Source: [Clostridium] innocuum (lineage in GTDB: Bacteria > Bacillota_I > Bacilli_A > Erysipelotrichales > Erysipelotrichaceae). From it: a stretch of DNA of 64,000 bases. Under the pieces are notes generated by a model. That model searched no databases and was not told where the DNA came from. It saw only the letters and a program-made list of their open reading frames with translations. A program made the position numbers and the translations under genes. Positions within the stretch are counted from its first letter, which is position 1. Each line of letters starts with the position of its first letter. This document shows positions 25,650 through 34,638 of this stretch, one piece after another. The stretch is from contig CP048838.1 of assembly GCA_012317185.1 (NCBI GenBank), forward strand, positions 310,001-374,000. The letters are read 5' to 3'.

Positions 25650-26171
25650 GTGGGAGAAAATCTTATGATGAAAATGGAAGAACGGATGAAAAACTCCCCC
25701 AAAGGCACTATTTTCACAAACAGTGATTTCTATGATATAAGCAATCCGGATGCAGTTAAAATGCCTCTTCACAGACTATACAGCAGTAATAAAATATACC
25801 GGCTTATCAGTGGATATTATACTATCCCATACTACAGTAATGTTTTACATGAATATGGATATCCTTCGGCAAATGCTATGGCAGAAAAGCTTGCTGAGAA
25901 GTATGCATGGAATATCTGTCCGTCTGGAGTGGTATCCTTCAAAAAGAAGTTTTATCCATGTAATTGGGCACGATATGATTTAGTATTACAAGGCGGCTGC
26001 AAACTGGTACCGAAGGAAAATGCTATCGCATATTTTGGAAAGGATTATAAGGCGATGAGCAATATGATTTATGGTGAATCCATACCCTGTGAAACAATGA
26101 TGAAAAGGATACAGCAATTCGAGGAGCAATTAAATAAAACGGTGCTAGATCAAATAAAGATACAAGGCTAA
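25650..26171 (+). CDS. AbiEi-type antitoxin (DUF6088-like) fused to an AbiEii-like tail
   Basis: This 173-residue protein starts at GTG after AAGGAG. Residues 1-90 look like a DUF6088/AbiEi winged-helix antitoxin: GTIFTNSDFYDI, LHRLYSSNKIYRLISGYYTIP, AEKYAWNICPSG. After that point the expected antitoxin C-terminus is absent. The last 45 residues (FGKDYKAMSNMIYGESIPC, then FEEQLN) look like the C-terminal end of AbiEii nucleotidyltransferase toxins. The simplest reading is an internal deletion that joined antitoxin and toxin genes. The tail match is by pattern only. Confidence 0.55.
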   Translation: MGENLMMKMEERMKNSPKGTIFTNSDFYDISNPDAVKMPLHRLYSSNKIYRLISGYYTIPYYSNVLHEYGYPSANAMAEKLAEKYAWNICPSGVVSFKKKFYPCNWARYDLVLQGGCKLVPKENAIAYFGKDYKAMSNMIYGESIPCETMMKRIQQFEEQLNKTVLDQIKIQG

Positions 26172-26256
26172 TTCATTGTAATCGTTCTTTAAATGTTTCG
26201 TTATCTCTTTTACTTACATATTTATTTTGATGTTGCATAATTCAAAACATCATATA

Positions 26257-26297
26257 AAAAAGGGTAACCCATTTTTATATGGTGTTCACCCTTTTAA
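26257..26297. terminator. Bidirectional terminator
   Basis: AAAAAGGGTaaCCCAT pairs with ATGgtgttCACCCTTTT, serving both the AbiE-like gene and the convergent flavoprotein gene. Confidence 0.75.
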
Positions 26298-26301
26298 ATC
26301 T

Positions 26302-26838
26302 TTATAAGCTGCGTCCCAGCTCGTACGCCTCTCTCGGATAATCAGATTGCTCAATATCCTCTCTGACATACATTCCCAATGCATACACACTGCCGATGCA
26401 TGTCCACCGCATATAGCGGAAAGCATCTTCAAAGTGGTGCTTTAATGCATCAAATGTCCAGTCCTCCGTATCGCCGCAGGTAGCTAATACAATGGTTTTT
26501 TTCTGCTGTTCCCGTAATGCAGTATTGTTCGCATAGAAGCGGTCGAATACGGCTTTGATCTGTGCACTCATTCCGAAATAATACAATGGTGTTACAAACA
26601 CAACCAGCTCTGCATCCGCAAGCATTGGATTCAGCTTTTCCATTCCATCCTTAAACACGCATCCGTTACCGGTCTTACGGCATGTATCACAGGCAATGCA
26701 TGGATGGACATCCTCTCTGGCGGCATGAAACACATGGATTTCATGTCCTTTTTCCTGTGCTCCCCGTATAAACTCTTCCATCAGTAGTGCAGAAGTGCCT
26801 TTCACATGCGGACTTCCGTTGATAACAAGTATGTTCAT
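26302..26838 (-). CDS. NADPH-dependent FMN reductase / iron-sulfur flavoprotein
   Basis: This 178-residue flavodoxin-fold protein begins ILVINGSPHVKGTSALL, the FMN-phosphate loop. HPCIACDTCRKTGNGC near residue 48 is the Cys cluster typical of iron-sulfur flavoproteins, and TPLYYFGMSAQIKAVFDRFY is the second FMN contact region. It likely moves electrons in oxidative or quinone stress. It is monocistronic. Confidence 0.88.
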   Translation of the reverse strand: MNILVINGSPHVKGTSALLMEEFIRGAQEKGHEIHVFHAAREDVHPCIACDTCRKTGNGCVFKDGMEKLNPMLADAELVVFVTPLYYFGMSAQIKAVFDRFYANNTALREQQKKTIVLATCGDTEDWTFDALKHHFEDAFRYMRWTCIGSVYALGMYVREDIEQSDYPREAYELGRSL

Positions 26839-27126
26839 AATCTGTGCTCCTTTTCCTCTTTATTATGTATGATACCACTTCATGTCACGGAAGTAAATCG
26901 GTCAAAGAATACCCAAATAGGATATTCATCAAAAGATTGTATCTGATCATCCTATGTAACCATTATTGAAACAACAGATATTGTTATATAATGGATATAT
27001 CGATATAATATAAAAACAGTAATTAAATAGATTTCTGCAGTTAAGATGAGTTAAAAAACAAAATAAGAATATGGAATGCAAAGCATTTAATGCAGAGTTT
27101 ATGAAAACGAAAACGAGGAGAAAAAC

Positions 27127-27441
27127 ATGAAAATCATCACGGTATGTGGTAGTCTGAAATTCAGGAATGAGATTATGAAAATCACAGAGGAAATGACATT
27201 GCAGGGAAATTGTATGTTAAGTATTGTATATCCGACGAATTCAGATATAGCTGTGTATACAGGAGAAGAAAGGGAGCTGCTTGGTAACATGCATAAGGAA
27301 AGGATACGTATCTCCGATGCAATCCTTGTTGTGGATATTGATCATTACATAGGAAGCAGTACACAAGGTGAAATTGAGTTCGCAAGAGCTTTAGGAAAAG
27401 AAATTATATACTATACGGATATTGTAGGTACGATGGAGTGA
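27127..27441 (+). CDS. Nucleoside 2-deoxyribosyltransferase-like protein
   Basis: This 104-residue protein starts ITVCGSLKFRNEI, has LLGNMHKERIRISDAILVV in the middle and STQGEIEFARALGKEI near the end, the pattern of small NDT-fold proteins (DUF4406-like relatives). Such proteins bind nucleosides or nucleotides; activity is not certain because the family is broad. CGAGGAG lies before the ATG. Confidence 0.75.
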   Translation: MKIITVCGSLKFRNEIMKITEEMTLQGNCMLSIVYPTNSDIAVYTGEERELLGNMHKERIRISDAILVVDIDHYIGSSTQGEIEFARALGKEIIYYTDIVGTME

Positions 27442-27664
27442 TTATTTGTTTCTGAAATTTTATTTTTCACAGATTGGTATTTTGCAGGAGGATAGCAAGC
27501 AGACAGTTTCTTCATCTTATCCGAAGGGAAATGACATAAGAAACCACATGTTTCGTAAACGTTAAGAAAAAGCATGACAAAACTGTAAGGGAAGGGTAAG
27601 GAAATCGTATGGTATGGATAAGCTTTCTACGATATACTGTTATTAACAAAAGGAGGCTGAATGC

Positions 27665-27760
27665 ATGACACAAAAAACGATGTCCGTTCTGCTTGCCACT
27701 GCCTTTCTGGTTGGTGTTGGATACAAGGCGATGCGCCACGTATTTCCAAAAAGCAGATAA
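27665..27760 (+). CDS. 31-residue single-helix membrane protein
   Basis: A short frame with ATG at 27665 follows AAAAGGAGG by 8 bp. It encodes a peptide with one hydrophobic segment (SVLLATAFLVGVGY) and a basic C-terminus (RHVFPKSR), and is followed by a strong terminator at 27795. Placement between a good ribosome site and a terminator supports a real small gene. Function unknown. Confidence 0.6.
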   Translation: MTQKTMSVLLATAFLVGVGYKAMRHVFPKSR

Positions 27761-27794
27761 TCAGTATACGAATACATAGGGAATCTATGAAAAG

Positions 27795-27819
27795 CCGCAG
27801 AAATCATCTGCGGTTTTTC
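27795..27819 (+). terminator. Strong terminator
   Basis: CCGCAGA (27795-27801) pairs with TCTGCGG (27807-27813), followed by a T5 run. Confidence 0.85.
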
Positions 27820-27973
27820 ATATATCTGTGTGATATGAAAATCGCTGTAAACATCAATAGCTGCCGGTGCCACTCCATAACCGTCTGACCCATAAACGAT
27901 TCTCTGGGAAATTTCCTGTAAAAAGGGAAAAATTCCTACTTCTGTCACCTTGGAACGAAACGAACCGGATTGC

Positions 27974-28028
27974 TTGTGGATGGTAAGCCTTTTACGATAC
28001 AATAGCGGTGTTAATGAAAACCTTTACA
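27974..28028 (+). promoter_or_regulatory. Promoter with cre-like site for the alpha-glucoside PTS
   Basis: TTGTGG at 27974-27979, 18 bp and TACAAT at 27998-28003. TGAAAACCTTTACA at 28015-28028 differs from the CcpA cre consensus at one core base and lies just after the expected start site, where it could act as a roadblock. Confidence 0.45.
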
Positions 28029-28054
28029 TGTAATTGGGAGAATTGGAGGATGTT

Positions 28055-29629
28055 ATGAAACAGAAGACTCAAAAATTTGGAGGGGCCATGTTTACACCGG
28101 TGCTGCTGTTTGCCTTTGCCGGAATCATGGTCGGTCTTGCGACGACCTGTATGAATCCGCAGATCATGGGGGATCTGGCGAATCCGGAGTCTATATGGTA
28201 CAAATTCTGGGCAATGATCAGTGCCGGTGCGAATACCGTGTTCAATCAGCTGCCAGTCCTGTTCGCAGTTTCTCTGCCGATTGCGCTTGCGAAAAAGCAG
28301 AATGCCAGAGCGTGCATGGAAACCTTTGTGATCTATATCACGTTCAACTACTTTGTCAGTGAATTTTTAAACCAGTTCGGTTCTTCACTGGGCTTTGACT
28401 TTGCCGCGGAGGTGGGAGGTACCAGTGGACTTGCCATGATCGCCGGTATCAAAACGCTGGATACCGGAATGATTGGAGCTATCCTGATTGCGGGTATTGC
28501 CATTTATCTGCACAATAAATTCTATGACAAGGAGCTTCCGGATTATCTCGATGTCTTCAAGGGATCTGCCTTTGTTGTCATGATCGGCTTCTTCGTCATG
28601 ATTCCTGTCGCAATTCTCATTGCACTTGTATGGCCGCATGTTCAATCCGCCTTATTGGGTCTGCAGGGCTTCTTCAAGGCGAGTGGTGCTGCCGGTCTGT
28701 TCACATATAATCTGTTACAGAAGCTGCTGCTGCCATTCGGTGTTCATCACTTTATCTATGCACCGGTTCTGTTTGATAACGTTATTGTGGATGGTGGTAC
28801 GATATCCTACTGGGCACAGCATCTGCCGGATTTCGTCAACTCCTCCAAGCCGCTGATTGAGCTGTATCCGCTTGGCGGCTTCTCCAACGGAGAGCTTGCG
28901 AAAATCTTTGGTGTCATCGGTGTTGCCCTTGCCTTCTATAAAACAGCACGTCCTGAAAAACGGAAGATGGTTGTCGCACTGATGGTGCCAGCCTGTCTGA
29001 CCGCGATGATGACCGGGATTACTGAGCCGCTGGAATTCACCTTCCTGTTTGTGGCGCCTGTGCTGTACGTTGTCTATTCAGTACTGTCCGCACTGCTTGC
29101 GGTGGTCATGCTGCTGTTCGGGGTCATAGGAAACTTCGGTCAGGGTATTCCCAACATCATCTTCCTGAATCTGATACCACTGTTTAAAAATCATGAAATG
29201 ATGTATGTCTGGATGCTTGTCATCGGTGTTGCCTTTACCGCGATTTACTACTTTGTATTCAAATTCATGATTCTGAAATTCAATTATGCAACACCGGGAA
29301 GGGAAGCGGTGGATGAAGATACCAAGCTGCTGACAAAGGATGAGTACAAGGCATTAAAGGATGAGAAACAAAGCTTTGGCAGTGACCGTTTTGATGTGAA
29401 GGGCATTATAGCTGCCCTTGGCGGTGGAGATAACATTCTGGAAATCAGCAACTGTGCGACACGCCTGCGTCTGCTTGTTAAGGATGAAAAGGCGGTACAG
29501 AGCCTGGAAGAGTTTAAGAAATACGGGGCAATCGGCCTTGTGAAAAACGGCACCTCCATTCAGGTCATCATCGGTCTGGATGTACCAAAGGTAAGAGAAC
29601 AGGCAGAGCTTCTGCTTGGAAGAGAATAA
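28055..29629 (+). CDS. PTS alpha-glucoside-type EIICB transporter
   Basis: This 524-residue protein has an N-terminal EIIC domain of the glucose superfamily (KFGGAMFTPVLLFAFAGIMVG, GITEPLEFTFLFVAPVLY) and a C-terminal EIIB domain with the phosphorylated Cys in ISNCATRLRLLVKD. This domain order and the GH4 gene next door point to maltose or another alpha-glucoside, as in MalX/AglA. EIIA must be supplied by another gene. The start at 28055 follows TTGGAGGATG. Confidence 0.9.
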   Translation: MKQKTQKFGGAMFTPVLLFAFAGIMVGLATTCMNPQIMGDLANPESIWYKFWAMISAGANTVFNQLPVLFAVSLPIALAKKQNARACMETFVIYITFNYFVSEFLNQFGSSLGFDFAAEVGGTSGLAMIAGIKTLDTGMIGAILIAGIAIYLHNKFYDKELPDYLDVFKGSAFVVMIGFFVMIPVAILIALVWPHVQSALLGLQGFFKASGAAGLFTYNLLQKLLLPFGVHHFIYAPVLFDNVIVDGGTISYWAQHLPDFVNSSKPLIELYPLGGFSNGELAKIFGVIGVALAFYKTARPEKRKMVVALMVPACLTAMMTGITEPLEFTFLFVAPVLYVVYSVLSALLAVVMLLFGVIGNFGQGIPNIIFLNLIPLFKNHEMMYVWMLVIGVAFTAIYYFVFKFMILKFNYATPGREAVDEDTKLLTKDEYKALKDEKQSFGSDRFDVKGIIAALGGGDNILEISNCATRLRLLVKDEKAVQSLEEFKKYGAIGLVKNGTSIQVIIGLDVPKVREQAELLLGRE

Positions 29630-29685
29630 CGAGTATAGTTTATTACGACAGCCCTTAACAAAGGCTGATAAAGGAGGATACTGAT

Positions 29686-31011
29686 ATGAAGAAATTTTCA
29701 ATACTGATTGCAGGTGGAGGAAGCACCTATACACCGGGTATCGTTTTGATGCTGCTGAGCCATCTGGACCGCTTTCCGCTTCGTTCTATCAAGTTTTATG
29801 ACAATGATGCAGAGCGTCAGAAAATTGTTGCGGATGCATGCGAGGTCCTGATTCGTGAGCGGAATCCGGAGATCAGCTTTCTGGCAACTACCGATCCGGA
29901 AACAGCCTTTACGGATGTAGACTTCGTCATGGCACATATTCGTGCGGGAAAATATGCAATGCGTGAGCTGGATGAGAAAATACCGATGAAATATAATGTC
30001 GTCGGACAGGAAACCTGTGGACCTGGAGGAATTGCTTACGGTATGCGTTCCATCGGTGCGATGCTGGAGCTGGTTGACTACATGGAGAAATATTCACCGC
30101 AGGCATGGATGCTGAACTATTCCAATCCTGCCGCAATCGTAGCGGAGGCGACAAGAAAGCTGCGCCCGGATTCCCGTATTCTCAATATCTGTGATATGCC
30201 AATCGGCATTGAACGTCATATGGCGGAAATCCTGCATCTGGATTCCAGAAAGGATATGGACATCTCCTATTACGGACTGAACCATTTCGGATGGTGGACG
30301 AGTATTAAGGATCATGCGGGAAATGATCTGATGCCTGTATTAAAGGAACATATCAAAGAAAAGGGATACTGTGTGGAAGCACAGATGTATCAGCACACGG
30401 ATGACAGCTGGACAGATACCTTCCGCAAGGCAAGAGATGTCTATGCACTGGATCCGGATACCCTGCCGAACACCTATCTGAAATATTACTTCTACCCGGA
30501 TTATGTAGTGGAACATACCGATCCTGCCTATACCCGTGCCAACCAGGTTATGGATGGCCGTGAAAAATTCGTATTCGGAGAATGCCGCAAGATAGCAGAG
30601 GCACAGAGCAGTGAGGGAGCGGATCTGCATATTGATGAGCATGCATCCTATATTGTCGATCTGGCATGTGCACTGGCATACAATACGAAGGAAAAAATGC
30701 TGCTGATTGTGGAAAACAACGGTGCTGTACAAAACTTTGACCCGACTGCAATGGTTGAGGTGCCTTGTCTGGTGGGAAGCGATGGACCGCAGGCGCTGTG
30801 CATCGGGGATATTCCACGGTTCCAGAAGGGATTGATGGAGCAGCAGGTCGCTGTGGAAAAGCTGGTTGTGGAAGCATGGGCGGAACAGAGCTATCAGAAG
30901 CTGTGGCAGGCCCTGACACTGAGTCGCATGGTACCAAGTGCAAGCGTCGCAAAAGCGATTCTGGATGATCTGATCGAGGCGAATAAGGATTACTGGCCGG
31001 AATTAAAATAA
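29686..31011 (+). CDS. GH4 6-phospho-alpha-glucosidase
   Basis: This 441-residue NAD- and metal-dependent glycosidase starts with the Rossmann motif IAGGGSTYTPGIVLMLL. QETCGPGGIAYGMRSI holds the conserved Cys that binds Mn, NYSNPAAI and ICDMPIGIE follow, and GLNHFGWW carries the metal His. In GH4, the CDMP motif is associated with 6-phospho-alpha-glucosidases. It cleaves the phosphorylated disaccharide delivered by the PTS encoded 56 bp upstream. Confidence 0.92.
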   Translation: MKKFSILIAGGGSTYTPGIVLMLLSHLDRFPLRSIKFYDNDAERQKIVADACEVLIRERNPEISFLATTDPETAFTDVDFVMAHIRAGKYAMRELDEKIPMKYNVVGQETCGPGGIAYGMRSIGAMLELVDYMEKYSPQAWMLNYSNPAAIVAEATRKLRPDSRILNICDMPIGIERHMAEILHLDSRKDMDISYYGLNHFGWWTSIKDHAGNDLMPVLKEHIKEKGYCVEAQMYQHTDDSWTDTFRKARDVYALDPDTLPNTYLKYYFYPDYVVEHTDPAYTRANQVMDGREKFVFGECRKIAEAQSSEGADLHIDEHASYIVDLACALAYNTKEKMLLIVENNGAVQNFDPTAMVEVPCLVGSDGPQALCIGDIPRFQKGLMEQQVAVEKLVVEAWAEQSYQKLWQALTLSRMVPSASVAKAILDDLIEANKDYWPELK

Positions 31012-31045
31012 GAATCTGAAACTTATGTTATAGATTATAGAAGAG

Positions 31046-31088
31046 AACACCCGTGGTTGCATACGCTTATGCATACGGGTGTTTTTTT
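31046..31088 (+). terminator. Terminator of the alpha-glucoside operon
   Basis: AACACCCGT pairs with ACGGGTGTT and is followed by a T-run. Confidence 0.85.
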
Positions 31089-31181
31089 GCTGTAACTGCG
31101 TGGGAATGCTGTGATCTTTTTCAGAATTGCTGGTTTATGATGGAATTCATGATATAATCGTAGAGAATGAGGTGAAGGATC

Positions 31182-31958
31182 ATGAAACTTGCAGAGCTAG
31201 TCAATCAGCATTATAAGGAGCTGTCCTCCAATGACCTGTACATTTGGGACTATATACAGGCGCATGGAAAGGAATGTCAGAATCTGTCTATCGTTGAGCT
31301 TGCACAGCGCTGCCATGTTTCCAAAACGACGATCCTGCGCTTTGCCCAGAAGCTGTCGCTGAAGGGATACAGTGAATTGAAGGTATATCTGAGCTGGGAA
31401 AACCGGCCATCCGGGGATATGGTGATTGATGAGCATCTGATTGAGCATGTATGTGATACAAGCAAATACGCCATTGATGAGCTGCGGGAGCGTGATTTCA
31501 CGGATATCTGTGAAATGCTGTATCACTCTGGACGCATATTCGTATATGGAACAGGAGCCTTGCAGGATTCTGTGGCAAGGGAGCTGCAGCGTATGTTTTT
31601 ATATTGCGGAGAATTTGTCTATGTTCTATCCGGCGAAAAGGAAACGGAAATGGTTCTGCCCTTCTTGAGCCGTGATGATGTTGTGATTCTGATTTCCCTG
31701 CGCGGAGAAGGGGAGCTGATCAATGAGTTTGCTTCTCAGCTTCGTCTAAGAAGCATCAAAACGATATCCATGACGCGACTGAAAAATAATGAGCTCGCTC
31801 ATAAATGCACGAAAAGCATCTACATCACAACCTCACAGGTGATGATTGGCAATCATATTCTGCATGAGGCGGCAAATCTGTATTTTGTATTGGCAGAGCT
31901 GCTGTTTCTGCGCTATTCCCAATATAAACAGAAGCAGGATGGTATAGGAATACGATAA
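31182..31958 (+). CDS. RpiR-family regulator (HTH + SIS)
   Basis: This 258-residue protein has an N-terminal RpiR helix-turn-helix (SIVELAQRCHVSKTTILRFAQKLSLKGYSELK) and a C-terminal SIS sugar-phosphate-binding domain (IFVYGTGALQDSVAREL, DDVVILISLRGEG). It lies downstream of the alpha-glucoside PTS and GH4 genes on the same strand but behind a terminator. It is the likely regulator of that operon, sensing a phosphorylated sugar. The stop codon overlaps a terminator stem. Confidence 0.88.
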   Translation: MKLAELVNQHYKELSSNDLYIWDYIQAHGKECQNLSIVELAQRCHVSKTTILRFAQKLSLKGYSELKVYLSWENRPSGDMVIDEHLIEHVCDTSKYAIDELRERDFTDICEMLYHSGRIFVYGTGALQDSVARELQRMFLYCGEFVYVLSGEKETEMVLPFLSRDDVVILISLRGEGELINEFASQLRLRSIKTISMTRLKNNELAHKCTKSIYITTSQVMIGNHILHEAANLYFVLAELLFLRYSQYKQKQDGIGIR

Positions 31959-31979
31959 CCGCAAATATGGCGGTTTTTT
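31957..31979 (+). terminator. Terminator of the RpiR gene
   Basis: AACCGC pairs with GCGGTT across a short loop, followed by T residues. Confidence 0.8.
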
Positions 31980-32041
31980 CTTTGAAAACTCTTGCGGGTG
32001 ACGCAGGGGAATAGTCTACAATAGGGGAAGAGGTGAAGAAT

Positions 32042-32587
32042 ATGTATCAGATTCATGAGGTGTGCGAACGCTGTCATTTAAGCAGAAAAGCGATTCGTCT
32101 GTATGGGGAAAAAGGACTCCTGCATCCGGATAGGATACAGGGAAATCGAATGTATAATAAAGAAGATGTAGTGCGGCTGCAATGTATCAGCTATTATCGT
32201 GGACTTGGGTTTTCTCTGGAACAGATTCAGCAGCTGTTGCATGGCAGCAGTGAAAAATGTTTGAAGGAGCTGCTTATGACACATAAAAAGCAGCTGAATC
32301 AAAAGCTGGAGGAAAAGCAGGAACAGCTGAGGGCTGTAAACAATGTTATACATGCGATCCGGCAGCATGAGGAATTTGATATCACTGCAGCGGTATCGGA
32401 TGAACAGCATGACGATGATTGTATGGAGGGGATGCTGATCTGGAAGTGGAATTCCATCTATCAGATTTATAACTATCGATGCAGCAGAAAGACCTATCGG
32501 CATGCGGTTATTTCCACACGGCTGTTTTGTGCGATTCTTGTAATTGTACTGGTGTTTGCATGGCTGGAGAAGGGAGGAATTCTGTAA
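32042..32587 (+). CDS. MerR-family regulator with C-terminal membrane helix (first of pair)
   Basis: This 181-residue protein has a MerR helix-turn-helix at 1-75 (IHEVCERCHLSRKAIRLYGEKGLL, then YYRGLGFSLEQIQQLL), a coiled coil at about 80-110 and, at the extreme C-terminus, one hydrophobic helix (LFCAILVIVLVFAWL). There are no metal-binding Cys residues of the classical MerR type. The protein is probably tethered to the membrane. Its stop overlaps the next MerR start as TAATG. Confidence 0.82.
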   Translation: MYQIHEVCERCHLSRKAIRLYGEKGLLHPDRIQGNRMYNKEDVVRLQCISYYRGLGFSLEQIQQLLHGSSEKCLKELLMTHKKQLNQKLEEKQEQLRAVNNVIHAIRQHEEFDITAAVSDEQHDDDCMEGMLIWKWNSIYQIYNYRCSRKTYRHAVISTRLFCAILVIVLVFAWLEKGGIL

Positions 32588-33117
32588 TGATTACCATACG
32601 TGAGCTTGCGGATTCCTGCAATATCAGTGTACGGACACTACAGTATTATGATCAGATTGATCTTTTGAAGCCCAGCGGTTATCAGGGGCGCATTCGTGTG
32701 TATGATGAAGCAGCAAAGAAAAAACTGAAATGTATCCTTGCATGGAAGGTACTGGGCCTAAGTCTAGAGGAAATCACAAAGCTTCAGCAGGGAGTCATGG
32801 ATCGGGAACAGCTGTTGATTCTGCTGGAACAGAAAAAGGAACAGCTTATGATATCCAAGGATGCTTTACTTAAAAATCAGATGCAGGTGGATGACATATT
32901 GTTTCATATCCGGCAGTCTAAGGAGTGGAATCCCGGCGACTATACGGAAATTTTATCACTGCAAACTACGGATCATCCGTATTCACTGACAACACATCTG
33001 GTTGCGCTGCTGCGTAATATGACGCTGCTCAAGGTGATCATTTTGATATTTTACATATTGGATGCCCTCTGTATTGCTGCACTTATCGCAGAATGTGCAA
33101 CCCTTCTATTCCCATAG
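32587..33117 (+). CDS. MerR-family regulator with C-terminal membrane helix (second of pair)
   Basis: This 176-residue protein repeats the architecture of its neighbour: an HTH at 1-70 (IRELADSCNISVRTLQYYDQIDLL), a coiled coil, and a C-terminal hydrophobic helix of about 25 residues (VIILIFYILDALCIAALIAECA). It is translationally coupled to the first gene and they may act as a heterodimer. No effector gene follows in the operon; the next gene starts 200 bp away with its own -10 element. Confidence 0.82.
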   Translation: MITIRELADSCNISVRTLQYYDQIDLLKPSGYQGRIRVYDEAAKKKLKCILAWKVLGLSLEEITKLQQGVMDREQLLILLEQKKEQLMISKDALLKNQMQVDDILFHIRQSKEWNPGDYTEILSLQTTDHPYSLTTHLVALLRNMTLLKVIILIFYILDALCIAALIAECATLLFP

Positions 33118-33316
33118 GGCAATAAATCATAATTCAGATGCTTTGATAGAAAGATATGGAAAGCGGCAATGGGCTTATTCATATTCAAATTCGGAACGAT
33201 TTCGTATTCATGCAGAGGCTAAGCTGAATACGAAGATAATCTTATACATCCGTCGTTTCCCTACCGGGTAAACTGTTGTATAATAGTGATATTGATCATA
33301 CAAGGAGACGAAGGAT

Positions 33317-34378
33317 ATGTCACAGAAAAAAATTACCTATATCAAGCTGCTGCATCAGCTGGAAAAAAAGATGAAGACCAAACGCCTTGAGGGCAAGGTC
33401 GCTATACAAAGAGAAGAATTTGAAATTCTGTTGTCCGGAATACCTTCAATTTTAAACGGATACGATCTGGTAACGCTTGAGGTAGGTGAAAACATCAACC
33501 GTGAGGCATTGCGAAAGCATCTGAAGGAACAGTTTGAAATCACCGATAAAGAGAGTGCAATCAGGGCAATCAAAGCCTTTTTGAATGATAATGTGCAATG
33601 GCAGTACGAGCAGTTTCTGGGCTTCTGGAGGGATGAGCCTCAGTTCGATTTGGAAGAGCTGGATGAAAAAGCAAGGCTGTTCTTTGAGGGCTGCAAAACC
33701 TTTGCGAAGCAGTTTTACCCGTTCCTGAAGGAACAGGGCTTTGCCGGCTTTGATTATGGAGAATGTGTCCGCATGATACGGGAATGCTATGCAGTGGACA
33801 TTCTGGATCGGGAAACGGCGGACATGATGCTGCAGGATATCGGAACCCGTGCATTCCGGCAGTTTGACAGCTGGGAGGAATATGCGCTCAGTTATCTGTG
33901 CGGAGGGTGTTATTTCATGTTCCGCAGCTCCGGGATGAACAACGATTATGGAAGTATGATGTTTCAAAATGAGCTGCAGGCGATTGAAAAGCTGTTTTTT
34001 GAAAATCGTACCAATGTATGGAACCGCTATTCCTGGCTGGAGGGAAAGAAGTATTTCCCGGGCATTAAAGAAGGGAAAAAGCTGTTTAACAGCACGTTGG
34101 GCTGCTTTGTGACGGATCGTGTCAGCATAGATCAGGATGCCATCTGTTATATGGTACGCGAGGAGCCCTCCAAAGACAATCCGGACAGCGGCTGGAGAAT
34201 CTTCGCCGGAGATGAAACACAGGAGTATATTGATGATATTGAACATACGCAGGTTTTCGCTTTAAATACCGTATGCAATTATGATCCTGAAATCATCCCG
34301 TTTCTTGACGAGCCGGTTGGTACGGTGATTGTGCGCAATCGGGAAGGAAAGCTTGAAAAAGAGGAAAAGCAGAATTAA
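33317..34378 (+). CDS. DUF1266-DUF2185 protein
   Basis: This 353-residue cytoplasmic protein has an all-alpha middle part (about 90-240, DUF1266-like: LSYLCGGCYFMFRSS) and a C-terminal domain of the DUF2185/Imm33 type (CFVTDRVSIDQDAICYMVREEP, DSGWRIFAGDETQEYIDD, YDPEIIPFLDEPVGTV). DUF2185 domains occur in some toxin-immunity proteins, but no toxin gene is visible here. TATAAT at 33279-33284 is a likely -10. Function unknown. Confidence 0.7.
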   Translation: MSQKKITYIKLLHQLEKKMKTKRLEGKVAIQREEFEILLSGIPSILNGYDLVTLEVGENINREALRKHLKEQFEITDKESAIRAIKAFLNDNVQWQYEQFLGFWRDEPQFDLEELDEKARLFFEGCKTFAKQFYPFLKEQGFAGFDYGECVRMIRECYAVDILDRETADMMLQDIGTRAFRQFDSWEEYALSYLCGGCYFMFRSSGMNNDYGSMMFQNELQAIEKLFFENRTNVWNRYSWLEGKKYFPGIKEGKKLFNSTLGCFVTDRVSIDQDAICYMVREEPSKDNPDSGWRIFAGDETQEYIDDIEHTQVFALNTVCNYDPEIIPFLDEPVGTVIVRNREGKLEKEEKQN

Positions 34379-34638
34379 TAACAGCTGTTTTTATGGAAAT
34401 TCACACTCTGTTTACTGTATATCTGCTATATAACTTATACCAAACATAAGGTTTGGACATGATCTGAATTCAGATTGTCCGGACCTTTTTCTTCATATTC
34501 ATTTGGTCCTATGGTAACCGGTATAGTCATAAATAGTTTGAGAAAACAGATATCCGATATAGTTGTTATTGACAGAATACGAATACCATGATAGTGTATT
34601 ACTGTAGTTAGTACACTAATGCACTGGAGGTGCAATTG

